A DNA stretch of 64,000 bases from Thioclava indica. GTDB taxonomy: Bacteria; Pseudomonadota; Alphaproteobacteria; Rhodobacterales; Rhodobacteraceae. Below the pieces are notes generated by a model. It was not told the origin of the DNA. It was given only the letters and a program-made list of their open reading frames with translations, and made no database searches. The DNA lies in assembly GCF_000714545.1 (NCBI RefSeq), contig NZ_AUNB01000051.1, forward strand, positions 86,243 to 150,242, given 5' to 3'. Below are positions 38,054 to 47,437 of this stretch, piece by piece (the first letter of the stretch is position 1; the number at the start of each line of letters is the position of its first letter). Both the position numbers and the translations under genes were made by a program.

Positions 38054-38254
38054 ATGGACTATCATATCTTCAGGGAATTCGCGGACAGCTGGTTTCTGAT
38101 CTTCCTGTTCGTGTTCTTCCTCGGGATTGTGGTCTGGGTCTTTCGGCCCGGCTCGCGCAAAACCTACGAGGATACGTCCGATATTCCCTTCCGGCATGAA
38201 GACAAACCCGCCAGTTCCTCCGATTCCGGTGAAAACCGGGATCGGGGCGAATGA
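38054..38254 (+). CDS. ccoQ: CcoQ, small cbb3 oxidase subunit
   Basis: A 66-residue single-helix protein: MDYHIFREFADSWFLIFLFV leads into the helix, which ends IVVWVFRPGSRKTYED; the tail is polar. CcoQ stabilises the CcoP-CcoNO interaction and protects the complex from oxygen in Rhodobacter. Size, topology and place between ccoO and ccoP make the call secure. Confidence 0.95.
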   Translation: MDYHIFREFADSWFLIFLFVFFLGIVVWVFRPGSRKTYEDTSDIPFRHEDKPASSSDSGENRDRGE

Positions 38255-38286
38255 CGGCGCCACGTTAGGTAAGGAGGCGTGGAATT

Positions 38287-39171
38287 ATGAGCAAAAAACC
38301 GACGAAGAAAAAACACGAGGTCGAAACCACTGGTCACCAGTGGGACGGCATTGAAGAGTATAACAACCCGCTGCCGAAATGGTGGCTCTATACCTTCTAT
38401 GTTTGCGTCATCTGGGGGGTCGGCTACTCGATCGCGATGCCCGCATGGCCGCTCTTTAAATCAGGGGCGACGCCTGGCGTTCTCGGGTCCTCGACCCGGG
38501 CCAATGTGCAAGCTGACATCGACAAGTTCGCTGCGATGAACAAGCCGGTGCAGGAAAAGCTGGTTGCCGCCAATCTGGACGACATATCCAGCGATCCCGA
38601 GCTGAAAAACTTCACCCAAAACGCGGGTGGGGCAGTGTTCCGGACGTGGTGCGCACAGTGCCACGGTGCGGGCGCTGGCGGCAATTCGCGCCTTGGCTAT
38701 CCGAACCTTCTGGATAGCGACTGGCTGTGGGGCGGCACGATGGACGATATCCATTACACCGTCACGCATGGTATTCGCAACGAAACGGACCCCGAAGAAG
38801 AGGCCCGCTTCTCGCAGATGCCCGCATTTGGCAAAGACGAAATCCTCGAGAAAGAGGAAATCGATCAGGTCGTGCAATATGTCCGCAAGATCTCGGGCCA
38901 AGACAACGACGCCAATCTGGCGGCCGCTGGCGAGACCGTGTTCATGGACAACTGTTCGGCCTGTCACGCCGAAGATGGCACCGGCGATCAGGCACAGGGC
39001 GCGCCCAACCTGACCGATGCGATCTGGCTGTATGGCGGCGATGTGGACACGATCACATACACCGTGACCAATGCCCGCTATGGCGTGATGCCCAACTGGA
39101 ACGAGCGTCTGTCCGAAGCCGACATTCGCGCCGTTGCCTCGTATGTCCACAGCCTCGGCGGTGGTCAGTAA
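38287..39171 (+). CDS. ccoP: CcoP, cbb3 oxidase di-haem subunit III
   Basis: A 294-residue membrane-anchored cytochrome with two haem c sites: [10 protein letters not shown] (Cys122, Cys125, His126) and [10 protein letters not shown] (Cys223, Cys226, His227). The N-terminal helix lies in [20 protein letters not shown], a sequence characteristic of CcoP. It accepts electrons from soluble or anchored cytochromes. A strong AGGAGG site precedes the start; a terminator follows at 39262. Confidence 0.97.
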   Translation: MSKKPTKKKHEVETTGHQWDGIEEYNNPLPKWWLYTFYVCVIWGVGYSIAMPAWPLFKSGATPGVLGSSTRANVQADIDKFAAMNKPVQEKLVAANLDDISSDPELKNFTQNAGGAVFRTWCAQCHGAGAGGNSRLGYPNLLDSDWLWGGTMDDIHYTVTHGIRNETDPEEEARFSQMPAFGKDEILEKEEIDQVVQYVRKISGQDNDANLAAAGETVFMDNCSACHAEDGTGDQAQGAPNLTDAIWLYGGDVDTITYTVTNARYGVMPNWNERLSEADIRAVASYVHSLGGGQ

Positions 39172-39261
39172 CACCAATCCCTTGGGGCTTTGGCCCCACG
39201 GGTAGCACCGGCACCCCCGTCCTGTTCGCGCGTTTCCTGGGAGTGCCGGTGACCTTCATCA

Positions 39262-39289
39262 AGAGGGCCTCGAAAGGGGCCCTCTTTTT
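39262..39289 (+). terminator. Rho-independent terminator after ccoP
   Basis: AGAGGGCC pairs with GGCCCTCT around an 8-base loop, followed by TTTTT. Confidence 0.9.
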
Positions 39290-39545
39290 CGTATCGGAGG
39301 TTACCTAAGATATATTTCGACCATATCTTTTGCTGGCGCAAGGTTTTTGTCGCGCTGCACGGCGATGCGATCGCGGCCCCGGAGCGGTTGGTGTTTGAAG
39401 GCCGCGACAAGAAGGGTTAGTACACGCTAATGCGAGCAGGTGTGATGTGACCGGCTCTGCGCGCCTTCATCAAGTGGTTGCACAAAGCCTCTGCCCCTAC
39501 GTTCTGGGTGCAAAAGCCTAAATCCTGCATCCTAAATCTGTCATT

Positions 39546-39559
39546 TTGACGCAGGTCAA
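39546..39559 (+). promoter_or_regulatory. FNR-like box upstream of ccoG
   Basis: TTGACGCAGGTCAA is palindromic and matches the FNR consensus at eight of ten positions, 65 bases before the ccoG start. Together with the terminator after ccoP it suggests that ccoGHIS is a separate FnrL-controlled operon. Confidence 0.7.
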
Positions 39560-39623
39560 AGTATTCACATCTGTGTCATAACAAAAGAAGCCCAAGACGC
39601 AGTTTAATCATACGGAGAGAGTC

Positions 39624-41072
39624 GTGAGCTCCACCGAACCAGTCGAACCCCCGCCGCTTTATGCCGCCCGCGAGCCGATCTTTCCGCGTCGCGTCAAAGG
39701 GCAATTCCGCAGCCTCAAATGGATCTTGATGTCCTTGATGCTCGGGTTTTATTACATCACGCCGTGGATTCGCTGGGATCGCGGGCCGGAACTGCCTCAT
39801 CAGGCCGTTCTGATGGACCTCGCAAACCGGCGCTTCTTCTTCTTCATGATCGAAATCTGGCCGCATGAGTTTTACTTCGTCGCGGGCCTGTTGATCATGG
39901 CGGGGCTGGGGCTGTTTCTGTTTACCTCGGCGCTGGGACGTGTGTGGTGTGGCTATGCCTGCCCGCAAACCGTCTGGACCGACCTGTTTATTCTGGTCGA
40001 GCGCTGGGTTGAGGGCGACCGCAACGCGCGTATCCGCTTGCTGCGTCAAAACTGGAACGCGGAAAAAATCCGTAAACGCGTGACGAAATGGGGGCTGTGG
40101 CTGCTGATCGGGGTGGCGACCGGCGGGGCTTGGGTGTTTTACTTCACCGACGCGCCGACGCTGCTAAGCGATCTGGTACACGGCACGGCATCGCCTGTCG
40201 CTTATATTACCATTACCGTTGCGGCGCTGACCACGTTTGCCTTCGGTGGCTTCGCACGCGAGCAGATCTGCATCTACGCTTGCCCGTGGCCGCGCATTCA
40301 GGCCGCGATGATGGATGAAGACACCATCACCATCGCCTATCGCGAATGGCGCGGAGAGCCGCGCGGCAAGATGAAAAAGGGTGAACACGACCCGACGCAG
40401 GGCGATTGCATCGACTGCATGGCCTGTTTCAACGTCTGCCCGATGGGCATCGACATCCGCGACGGTCAGCAGTTGGAATGTATCACCTGCGGTCTATGCA
40501 TCGACGCCTGTAACGAGATGATGGACAAAATCGGCAAGCCGCGCGGCCTGATCGGCTATATGGCGCTGAAAGATGAAACCAACGAAAAGGCGGGCAACCC
40601 TGTCGTCAACGTGTGGAAACACATCCTGCGCCCGCGCACGATCTTGTATTTCACGCTTTGGGGCGCGATCGGGGTCGGTCTTGTGGCGGCTTTGTTCTTG
40701 CGCTCGCCGATTGACTTCAACATCACGCCAAACCGCGATCCGCTTTATGTGGTCGAACCCAATGGCGCGATCCGCAACATCTACACGCTGCGCTTGCGTA
40801 ACAAGGCGGGTGAGGCCACGACCTTCGCCGTCACCGTCGTGCCCCCTGAAGGCGTTGCTCAAAACGCGATGAGTGTTGTGCTTGAAGGGCAACAGGGCAA
40901 CACGGTCACTGTGCCTGCCGATGAAACGATGAACCAGCGCCTCTATATCATGGCCAAACCCGGCTCTGTGCCTGCAACCTCGGATCGCACGGAAATGCGG
41001 ATCTGGATTTCGGACACGGCCAGCACCGATCGCGTCTCGACCGACACGGTCTTTAACGGAAGGGCACAGTAA
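39624..41072 (+). CDS. ccoG: CcoG, cbb3 oxidase assembly copper reductase
   Basis: A 482-residue membrane iron-sulfur protein that in Rhodobacter reduces Cu(II) to Cu(I) for cbb3 assembly. After several membrane helices come cysteine motifs RVWCGYACPQTVWTD and CIYACPWPR, then two [4Fe-4S] ferredoxin motifs, CIDCMACFNVCPMG and CITCGLCIDACNEMM. The C-terminal periplasmic part is an Ig-like FixG_C domain (LRLRNKAGEATTFAVTVVPP). GTG start at 39624 with GGAGAGAG upstream. First gene of ccoGHIS. Confidence 0.95.
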   Translation: MSSTEPVEPPPLYAAREPIFPRRVKGQFRSLKWILMSLMLGFYYITPWIRWDRGPELPHQAVLMDLANRRFFFFMIEIWPHEFYFVAGLLIMAGLGLFLFTSALGRVWCGYACPQTVWTDLFILVERWVEGDRNARIRLLRQNWNAEKIRKRVTKWGLWLLIGVATGGAWVFYFTDAPTLLSDLVHGTASPVAYITITVAALTTFAFGGFAREQICIYACPWPRIQAAMMDEDTITIAYREWRGEPRGKMKKGEHDPTQGDCIDCMACFNVCPMGIDIRDGQQLECITCGLCIDACNEMMDKIGKPRGLIGYMALKDETNEKAGNPVVNVWKHILRPRTILYFTLWGAIGVGLVAALFLRSPIDFNITPNRDPLYVVEPNGAIRNIYTLRLRNKAGEATTFAVTVVPPEGVAQNAMSVVLEGQQGNTVTVPADETMNQRLYIMAKPGSVPATSDRTEMRIWISDTASTDRVSTDTVFNGRAQ

Positions 41073-41077
41073 GCGAG

Positions 41078-41533
41078 ATGGCTAAACCTTTGACTGGTCG
41101 CAAGGTTCTGTTGATTGCCGTGAGCGCCTTTGGCGTGATCATCGCGGTGAACCTCGTGATGGCGTGGAATGCAGTCTCCAGCTTTCCCGGCCTTGAGGTG
41201 CAGAACTCGTATGTCGCCTCGCAGGTGTTTGACAAAAACCGGGCCGCGCAAGAGGCGCTTGGCTGGGTCGTTGAACCCGAGTATTCGGATGGCAAGCTAA
41301 GTCTTGTCATCCGCGATAAATCGGGCCTGCCTGCGAAAGTGGCCTCGCTTAAGGCGGTGGTCGGGCGCACCACCCATATGCGCGAAGACATGTCCCCGAC
41401 ATTCGACTATGTCGGTGGCATCTTCGTGACCCCGCTCGATCTTGCGCCCGGGGCGTGGTTGATCCACCTTGACGCCAAGGCCGCTGACGGCACGCAGTTC
41501 AGCCAGCGGATCGATCTGTTCGTGAAAGGCTGA
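41078..41533 (+). CDS. ccoH: CcoH (FixH family), cbb3 assembly protein
   Basis: A 151-residue protein with one N-terminal helix (LLIAVSAFGVIIAVNLVMAW) and a periplasmic beta domain, containing NSYVASQVFDKNRAAQEALG, a FixH signature, and ending in PGAWLIHLDAKAADG. CcoH contacts CcoN and is needed for stable cbb3. It starts five bases after ccoG and ends four bases before ccoI. Confidence 0.93.
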   Translation: MAKPLTGRKVLLIAVSAFGVIIAVNLVMAWNAVSSFPGLEVQNSYVASQVFDKNRAAQEALGWVVEPEYSDGKLSLVIRDKSGLPAKVASLKAVVGRTTHMREDMSPTFDYVGGIFVTPLDLAPGAWLIHLDAKAADGTQFSQRIDLFVKG

Positions 41534-41537
41534 TGCG

Positions 41538-43760
41538 ATGACGGTCTCTCCGGCCCCATCCAATGCAAACGAGTATGAGGCAGAGCGAGTCTCTGCCTCT
41601 GCCTGTCCCGCCTGTCTGGCCGCCCCTTCGGCGGAGCAACTGGCGAAATCGGGCGATATCAAGGGCGCCCGGATCATGCTGTCGCTGCCCACCGCCCATT
41701 GCGCGGTCTGCATCACCGATGTCGAACGCGAGCTGATGAAACAGCCGGGCGTGAAATCGGCCCGCGTGAACCTGACGCTGAAACGCGCCTCGGTCGATGC
41801 CGAGACGGGCGTTGAGCCTGCGGGCTTGATCGCGGCGCTTGATAAAATCGGCTATGAATCGCACGAACTCGATCCCGGCATGTTGTCCGCGACCGAGGCC
41901 GATAAACGCGGGCGCGATCTGTTGATGCGCATCGGCGTGGCCGGGTTTGCGATGATGAACATCATGCTGCTCTCGGTCGCGGTCTGGTCTGGCGCGCAGG
42001 ATGCCACGCGCGATCTGTTCCACTGGGTATCGGCGGCGATTGCGATCCCGACGATCATCTTCTCCGGCCAGCCCTTCTTTGCCAGCGCCTATTATTCGTT
42101 GCGCGGCGGGCGGTTGGGCATGGATGTGCCGATCTCGCTGGCGATCCTACTCGCACTTGGGATTTCGCTGTTCGAGACGATGCATTCGGGCGCGCATGCC
42201 TACTTTGAGGCCGCCACGATGCTCACCTTCTTCCTGCTGGTGGGCCGTTATCTGGACTATCGCACCCGCGCCGTGGCGCGCTCGGCCGCCGAGGAACTCG
42301 CCGCGCTCGAAGTGCCCCGCGCCACTATTCTGCGCGAGGGCGTCGAGGTCGTGGTGCCTGTGGGTGAACTGGTCGTGGGCGATCTGATGCGCGTGCGCCC
42401 CGGTGGCCGCATCCCCGCTGATGGCGAGGTAATTGAGGGCCATTCCGAATCTGACCGTTCGCTGCTGACCGGTGAAAGCCTGCCCGTGCAGGTCAGCCCC
42501 GGCATGGTGCTCAGCGCGGGTGAGGTCAACCTGACCGGCCCGCTGATGATCCGCGTCACGGCGGCGGGCAAGGATAGCTCGCTGCATCGCATGGCCGATC
42601 TGGTGGCGATGGCCGAAAGTGCCAAGACGAAATACACTTCGCTGGCCGAACGCGCCGCGCGCGCCTATGCGCCGATCGTGCATATCCTGTCCTTCACCGC
42701 GTTTTGCGCCTGGGCCTGGGTGACAGGGGGCGATTTCCGCCTAGCGATCAATATCGCAGCCGCCGTGCTGATCATCACCTGCCCCTGTGCGCTGGGTCTG
42801 GCCGTGCCTGCGGTTGTCACGGCGGCCTCGGGCAAGCTGTTTCGCAAAGGGTTGCTGATCAAAGATGGCACTGCGCTGGAACGCTTGGCCGAGATCGACA
42901 CGGTCGTTTTCGACAAGACCGGAACGCTGACGATGGGCGCGCCGCGCCCGCAAAACCTGTCCGATCTTGCACCCGAGGCGCTGTGCGTCGCGATGGCGCT
43001 GGCCGAGGGCTCGTCGCATCCGCTCGCGCGCGCGCTGCATCAAACCGCGCTGGGGCAGGGGGCAACGCCCGCCGTGCTGGACGATATCCGCGAAGTGCCC
43101 GGCTATGGCGTCGAGGGGCATTGGCAAGGGCAGATCGTGCGGCTGGGTCGGGCCAACTGGATCGGCGCCGAGGAGGGCACCAGCACCGCGACTCATCTCA
43201 AAATCGGTGATGCGGCCCCGGTGTCGATCCGCTTTGTCGACAGCCTGCGCCCCGGCGCGGAAGAGGCCGTGGCGGGTCTCGCCGCGCAGGGCAAATCGGT
43301 CTGGCTGGTCTCGGGCGATGTCGAACCTGCGGTGGCTGATCTCGCCGCCCGTCTGGGCATCGCGCAATATCGCGCCGGGGCTTTGCCGATGGAAAAAGCG
43401 CAGCTGGTCGCCGATCTCACGCGCGAGGGGCGCCGCGTGTTGATGGTGGGCGACGGGCTGAATGACACGGCTGCCCTTGCGGGTGCGCATGTCTCGGTCT
43501 CGCCCGCCTCGGCGCTGGATGCCGCGCGCACGGCCTCTGATATCGTGCTGCTGGGGCAGGATCTGGCCCCGATTTCCGAGGCCGCGCGGATTGCCAAACA
43601 TGCGCGCCGCCGGATCAAGCAGAACTTTGGCATCTCGATCGTTTATAACGCAGTCGCGGTGCCTTTGGCGCTGATGGGGCTGGCGACGCCGTTGATGGCC
43701 GCGCTGGCAATGTCGGCCAGCTCGATCACCGTCTCGCTCAACTCGTTGCGCCTGCGCTAA
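41538..43760 (+). CDS. ccoI: CcoI, P1B-type copper ATPase for cbb3 assembly
   Basis: A 740-residue copper-exporting ATPase that supplies copper to the CuB site. The N-terminus has a cysteine pair CPAC (23-26) and one heavy-metal domain with AHCAVC (Cys55, Cys58). Core motifs: LTGESLPV, the transport site CPCALGLAVP, the phosphorylated aspartate in FDKTGTLTMG, SHPLARAL, and GDGLNDTAALAGAHV. Differs from the detoxifying CopA in this window by having one metal-binding domain and the CcoI-type leader. Third gene of ccoGHIS. Confidence 0.95.
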   Translation: MTVSPAPSNANEYEAERVSASACPACLAAPSAEQLAKSGDIKGARIMLSLPTAHCAVCITDVERELMKQPGVKSARVNLTLKRASVDAETGVEPAGLIAALDKIGYESHELDPGMLSATEADKRGRDLLMRIGVAGFAMMNIMLLSVAVWSGAQDATRDLFHWVSAAIAIPTIIFSGQPFFASAYYSLRGGRLGMDVPISLAILLALGISLFETMHSGAHAYFEAATMLTFFLLVGRYLDYRTRAVARSAAEELAALEVPRATILREGVEVVVPVGELVVGDLMRVRPGGRIPADGEVIEGHSESDRSLLTGESLPVQVSPGMVLSAGEVNLTGPLMIRVTAAGKDSSLHRMADLVAMAESAKTKYTSLAERAARAYAPIVHILSFTAFCAWAWVTGGDFRLAINIAAAVLIITCPCALGLAVPAVVTAASGKLFRKGLLIKDGTALERLAEIDTVVFDKTGTLTMGAPRPQNLSDLAPEALCVAMALAEGSSHPLARALHQTALGQGATPAVLDDIREVPGYGVEGHWQGQIVRLGRANWIGAEEGTSTATHLKIGDAAPVSIRFVDSLRPGAEEAVAGLAAQGKSVWLVSGDVEPAVADLAARLGIAQYRAGALPMEKAQLVADLTREGRRVLMVGDGLNDTAALAGAHVSVSPASALDAARTASDIVLLGQDLAPISEAARIAKHARRRIKQNFGISIVYNAVAVPLALMGLATPLMAALAMSASSITVSLNSLRLR

Positions 43761-43770
43761 AGGAACCGCC

Positions 43771-43932
43771 ATGGATGTGCTGATCTATTTCATTCCGATC
43801 TCACTGTTCCTTGGGGGCATCGGGCTGACGGCCTTTTGGTGGTCGATCAAGAACCGGCAATATGACGACCCCAAAGGCGATGCCGAGCGGATCTTGTCAG
43901 ACGAGTTTGACGACCACCCCAAGCAAGACTGA
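43771..43932 (+). CDS. ccoS: CcoS, small cbb3 maturation protein
   Basis: A 53-residue single-helix protein, MDVLIYFIPISLFLGGIGLT continuing AFWWSIKNRQYDDPKGDAER, with an acidic tail. CcoS is needed for haem and copper insertion into CcoN. The F-W-W-S-x-K-x-x-Q-Y-D-D-x-x-G-D pattern is diagnostic. It begins ten bases after ccoI with AGGAACC upstream and closes the assembly operon. A family-B dispersed repeat follows 8 bases later. Confidence 0.95.
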   Translation: MDVLIYFIPISLFLGGIGLTAFWWSIKNRQYDDPKGDAERILSDEFDDHPKQD

Positions 43933-43940
43933 AGGCTTTG

Positions 43941-44003
43941 CAGGGGCGCTGCCCCGCTGGCTTGCGCCAGCCCCCGGGATATTTGCATAAGAGCGAAGGG
44001 GGG
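43941..44003 (+). repeat. dispersed repeat family B, copy 1
   Basis: Order of parts: GGGGC-GCT-GCCCC hairpin, CTGGC-TTGC-GCCAG hairpin, then CCCCCGGGATATTTGCATAA and a purine-rich GAAGGGGGG. The second copy at 50825-50893 has the same order with a differently paired second stem. Lies between ccoS and the convergent carboxypeptidase gene. Confidence 0.8.
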
Positions 44004-44036
44004 GCGGCGGGTCGTGATGGCTTTTGGAGAAAATCA

Positions 44037-44066
44037 AAACGCCGCGCTACAAGAGCGCGGCGTTTT
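44037..44066 (-). terminator. Rho-independent terminator of the carboxypeptidase gene
   Basis: AACGCCGCGCT pairs perfectly with AGCGCGGCGTT around ACAAG; the T run on both strands makes it potentially bidirectional with the ccoGHIS operon. Confidence 0.87.
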
Positions 44067-44091
44067 TAGTTCAGCGTCTGCGCAAGGAAGC

Positions 44092-45909
44092 TCAGGGGCC
44101 GATCAGGCTGCAATCCATTCCGCGTGCTTGCAAGCGGGCGCAGGCGAGTTGTGCGCTGTCCTGCGTCATGCCGACGAAATTCGCCTCATATCCGGTCTTG
44201 CGCGTGGCGACCTTGCGCAGCGCATCGCCCAGCGTGTCGCTATCCATCAACGCGGTGGTCAGCAGATGGCGCTCGGCAGCAAAGTTTGATCCGAACAGCC
44301 CGAGGCTCACACCCCAGTTGCGCCCGCCCGAGCTAGACAGCCGGGCCACAACGCGCGGCTTGGCGGCGGGGGCAGGGGCCTCGGGGGTGAGGGCGGCAAG
44401 GATAACCTCGGAGGGTTGATCCGTGGCGCCTTTATTGGCCATCGCCGTGGTTTCGGGCTGCGGCTTGGTCGTCTGGGCAAAGCCCGGCGTGGGTTCGACC
44501 GCATCGCCCTCGGCTTTACTTTCATCGCCCAAATCAAGTGCGCGCGCCTGCGCCAATTCCATCGTTTCGGGTTGCGGCGCAGTGTTTTGCACGAATTTCG
44601 GCCCTGTTGGCGGTTTGGCAGCGGCGGCGTTATCGGGCTCATACGAGGCCAGTTGGATATCGCTCGGCTCGTCGCTGGCGGCATCACTGGCCGCAGCCTG
44701 TGCCAGCGGGGTCGCGCCCGTAACTTCGGCCGGTTTGGCCTGCTGGGCTTGCGCCATCTGGATCGCACGCGGTGAGGGCATCGGGCGCGGGCTGGCCGAT
44801 ATTTCTGCGCCAATGCCAGTGTCAGTGCCAGCATCAGCCACCTGCATTTCGGGCGCGGCGGTATCGGTTTCTTCGGCCACATCTTCGGGCGTGTCCGTCA
44901 CGCTGTCATCGACCTGATCGCCCTGCACGGCCGCCGCCAGTGCCAGCGCGATGGCATCGCTATCCGCGCGCGGCGGCGAGGGGCGATTGCCGGGACGCGG
45001 GCTTGCTTTGGGCGCGAGATTTTGCGCCACCAACATCGGGGCGCCTTTCATCGGGCCAAGATAGCGCGGAACTCTTGGGGGCAGAACACGCGCGTTGGAG
45101 GGCGCACGTTTAAAGCCCAGATCCAGAAGAGTGGCCATTTTTGCATTGCGCTGCGCGGTCGAGGTGCCGCCGAAAACGGTGGCGATGATACGCTCGTTTC
45201 CGCGCTTGGCCGAGGCCGTCAGGTTGAACCCCGAGGCCGAGGTATAGCCCGTCTTGATCCCGTCCGCGCCTTTGTAGGCGCTTAGAAAACGGCGGTTGGT
45301 GGAATAGACGGTGGCAATTTTGGCATTCGCGGAATGGCGCGAGAAGATATTGTAATACTGCGGAAAATCGAAAAACAAATGACGGCCCATGATGGTCATG
45401 TCATGGGCAGAAGACAGATGGCCCTTGCGCGTCAGCCCGTTGGCATTGACGAAATGGGTGTTCTTCATGCCGAGCTGTTTGGCGGTGCGGTTCATCCGCG
45501 CGGCAAAGCCGGCCTCGTTCCCGCCGATATAATCGCCAAGCGCGGCGGCGGCATCATTGGCCGATTTGATCGCGGCGGCGCGGATCAGGTAGCGCACGGC
45601 GATCTTCTGGCCCGGACGCAGCCCCAAACGCGAGGGCGGTTGCGAGGCGGCGTGTTTGGTCACGGTCACGATGGAATCGAGGCTGAACTCGCCGTGCTCG
45701 ATTGCCTGGAAGGTGATGTAGAGCGTCATCATCTTGGTCAGCGAGGCCGGATGCAGCGGCGTATCGGCGTTTTTAGAATACAGCACTTCGCCCGAGCGCA
45801 TGTCCATCACCATCGCCGCATAAGGTGCAGCAATCGCTCCGAGCGGTGCGAGAATTACAAATAAGAATACAAACAGCCCTTGACGGACCCAGCGCGCTAG
45901 CGTGGTCAC
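44092..45909 (-). CDS. D-alanyl-D-alanine carboxypeptidase with C-terminal SPOR-like domain
   Basis: A 605-residue exported penicillin-binding protein of the PBP5 (S11) family that trims peptidoglycan pentapeptides. A signal peptide (LFVFLFVILAPLGAIAA) is followed by the catalytic domain: SLTK (Ser56, Lys59), SAN (116-118), KTG (219-221). A long Pro/Ala/acidic linker (about 290-520) leads to a C-terminal SPOR-like domain (NWGVSLGLFGSNFAAERHLL...), which binds denuded glycan at division sites. GTG start at 45909. Rhodobacterales carry such fusions; no PBP5 C-terminal anchor domain is evident. Confidence 0.92.
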   Translation of the reverse strand: MTTLARWVRQGLFVFLFVILAPLGAIAAPYAAMVMDMRSGEVLYSKNADTPLHPASLTKMMTLYITFQAIEHGEFSLDSIVTVTKHAASQPPSRLGLRPGQKIAVRYLIRAAAIKSANDAAAALGDYIGGNEAGFAARMNRTAKQLGMKNTHFVNANGLTRKGHLSSAHDMTIMGRHLFFDFPQYYNIFSRHSANAKIATVYSTNRRFLSAYKGADGIKTGYTSASGFNLTASAKRGNERIIATVFGGTSTAQRNAKMATLLDLGFKRAPSNARVLPPRVPRYLGPMKGAPMLVAQNLAPKASPRPGNRPSPPRADSDAIALALAAAVQGDQVDDSVTDTPEDVAEETDTAAPEMQVADAGTDTGIGAEISASPRPMPSPRAIQMAQAQQAKPAEVTGATPLAQAAASDAASDEPSDIQLASYEPDNAAAAKPPTGPKFVQNTAPQPETMELAQARALDLGDESKAEGDAVEPTPGFAQTTKPQPETTAMANKGATDQPSEVILAALTPEAPAPAAKPRVVARLSSSGGRNWGVSLGLFGSNFAAERHLLTTALMDSDTLGDALRKVATRKTGYEANFVGMTQDSAQLACARLQARGMDCSLIGP

Positions 45910-46176
45910 GGTTCTTGCCCTTTCACTGCCTCGATGCCCCGATTTTTATGTGCCGCATCGTTGGCGGCGTTGGGGCTTGATTTGGGACCAGCCTAGCATG
46001 TGTATCGCGACCTGAAAACTGTCTATTTTCAAGCGCTTTCACTGCGGCATTCATGCAATACTACTAAATGTAGTGGGTGATCTGCGCATGGCCCCTCTAG
46101 AGATGGTGGTTTGTCGGAAAACCGCCGCTTTTCCTTTCCGACACGTCAGTGCGGTTTTCAGCCGAGACGGATTGCC

Positions 46177-46893
46177 TCAGGGCTGCGCCTCGATCTTGGC
46201 AATCAAGGCAGGTAAGGCCCCCAGATCGGGCAATTGCGCAAAGCGGGGGTGCGTGTCGGGCGCGGGCGCATGTTCAAGCGCCCATGTCAGATCATGCGGA
46301 ATATGCACGCCCCAGCCGCCCGCCTCGATCATCGGGATCACATCGGATTTCAGCGAATTTCCCGCCATCAACCCGCGCGCAGCGCCATTGCCGTGGCGCG
46401 CGAAAACTTGGGCGTAGATCTCGGGCTTTTTGTCAGACACGATTTCCACCGCATCAAACAGATCCCCCAGACCCGATTGCGCCAATTTGCGTTCCTGATC
46501 AATCAGATCGCCCTTGGTGACCAGCATCAACCGATACTGCCCCGACAGCGCCTCTATCGTGGCGCGCGCTTGGGGCAGCAGATCGACGGGATGGGTTAAC
46601 ATCTCACGTCCGGCGGCCAGAATTTCCGCCAGAACCGAGGCCGGCACGCGCCCCTCGCTGACCTCAATCGCAGTTTCGATCATCGACAGGGTAAACCCCT
46701 TCACGCCGAACCCGTAATGCGTGACGTTGCGCCGCTCGGCTGCGATCAGGCGCTCGGTCAGATGATCACCTGCCGCGCCCTGCGGCATATGCGGGGCTAT
46801 CACTTCGGCAAAATGTGCCTGCGTAAGTTGAAAAAACCGCTCATTGTGCCAAAGCGTGTCGTCCGCATCAAAGCCGATTGTGCTGATTTGCAT
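46177..46893 (-). CDS. HAD family hydrolase
   Basis: A 238-residue haloacid-dehalogenase-type phosphatase. Motif I is IGFDADDTLWHNERFF (Asp9 nucleophile, Asp11), motif II VTKGDLIDQERKL (Thr), motif III Lys in VSDKKPEIY, motif IV GNSLKSDVIPM (Asp). A helical cap domain lies between motifs I and II. The substrate is unknown; small sugar or nucleotide phosphates are typical for this branch. Confidence 0.9.
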   Translation of the reverse strand: MQISTIGFDADDTLWHNERFFQLTQAHFAEVIAPHMPQGAAGDHLTERLIAAERRNVTHYGFGVKGFTLSMIETAIEVSEGRVPASVLAEILAAGREMLTHPVDLLPQARATIEALSGQYRLMLVTKGDLIDQERKLAQSGLGDLFDAVEIVSDKKPEIYAQVFARHGNGAARGLMAGNSLKSDVIPMIEAGGWGVHIPHDLTWALEHAPAPDTHPRFAQLPDLGALPALIAKIEAQP

Positions 46894-46994
46894 CCCTTGC
46901 CTTTATCTTAAGCGCGCCCTCGGGCTTTTCATATGTCACGAAGGCCCTATATTCCGCCAGAGCCCTCAACGATTCCTGATCTGGCGGAGATGCC

Positions 46995-47339
46995 TTGACC
47001 GAGCCGTTTTACATGATGTCGCACGACGATGACGACGATCGCGAAGACGAGACCGGAGTCGCCACCAAGACCCGGCCGAAAACCCAACGTCCGCCGATGT
47101 ATAAGGTGATGCTGCTGAACGATGATTACACGCCGATGGAATTCGTCGTGCACATCCTTGAGCGGTTCTTCGGTCTTAACCATGCGCAATCCTTCGAGAT
47201 TATGCTGACGGTGCATAAAAAGGGGTTGGCGGTCGTGGGTGTGTTCAGCTTTGAGGTGGCGGAAACCAAGGTCGTGCAGGTGATGGATTTCGCGCGTCGC
47301 CATCAGCACCCGCTGCAATGCACGATGGAAAAAGACTAA
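46995..47339 (+). CDS. clpS: ClpS, N-degron adaptor of ClpAP
   Basis: A 114-residue adaptor that binds N-terminal Leu, Phe, Tyr or Trp and passes substrates to ClpA. The core is [20 protein letters not shown], with the binding-pocket Asn-Asp-Asp, followed by [13 protein letters not shown]. The N-terminal tail is very acidic ([11 protein letters not shown]). The TTG at 46995 has GGAG six bases upstream; ATG codons at 47013 or 47016 would shorten the tail by six or seven residues and remain possible. Works with the Bpt enzyme at 2950. clpA is not adjacent. Confidence 0.93.
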   Translation: MTEPFYMMSHDDDDDREDETGVATKTRPKTQRPPMYKVMLLNDDYTPMEFVVHILERFFGLNHAQSFEIMLTVHKKGLAVVGVFSFEVAETKVVQVMDFARRHQHPLQCTMEKD

Positions 47340-47383
47340 CCTCCTCGTGGCGCGGCGCGATGGTGCCCGTGCTTGCTATTGTT

Positions 47384-47415
47384 GCGCCCCGGCCCTAAGG
47401 GACGGGCGCGTTTCG
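47384..47415 (+). terminator. probable terminator after clpS
   Basis: GCGCCC pairs with GGGCGC, with an inner CCC-TAA-GGG hairpin, followed by GTTTCGTTATTTGG. A moderate T run, so moderate confidence. Confidence 0.55.
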
Positions 47416-47437
47416 TTATTTGGATACCCCCTTGCCT

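Larger units (their letters stand above)
39172..39623. other. ccoP-ccoG intergenic region
   Basis: The 452-base gap holds a 9-bp inverted repeat (CACCGGCAC at 39206 with GTGCCGGTG at 39243), the terminator at 39262-39289, and an FNR-like box at 39546-39559. A frame from about 39309 to 39419 reads IYFDHIFCWRKVFVALHGDA... and ends at TAG; it has no visible start and is probably a gene relic. Confidence 0.55.
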
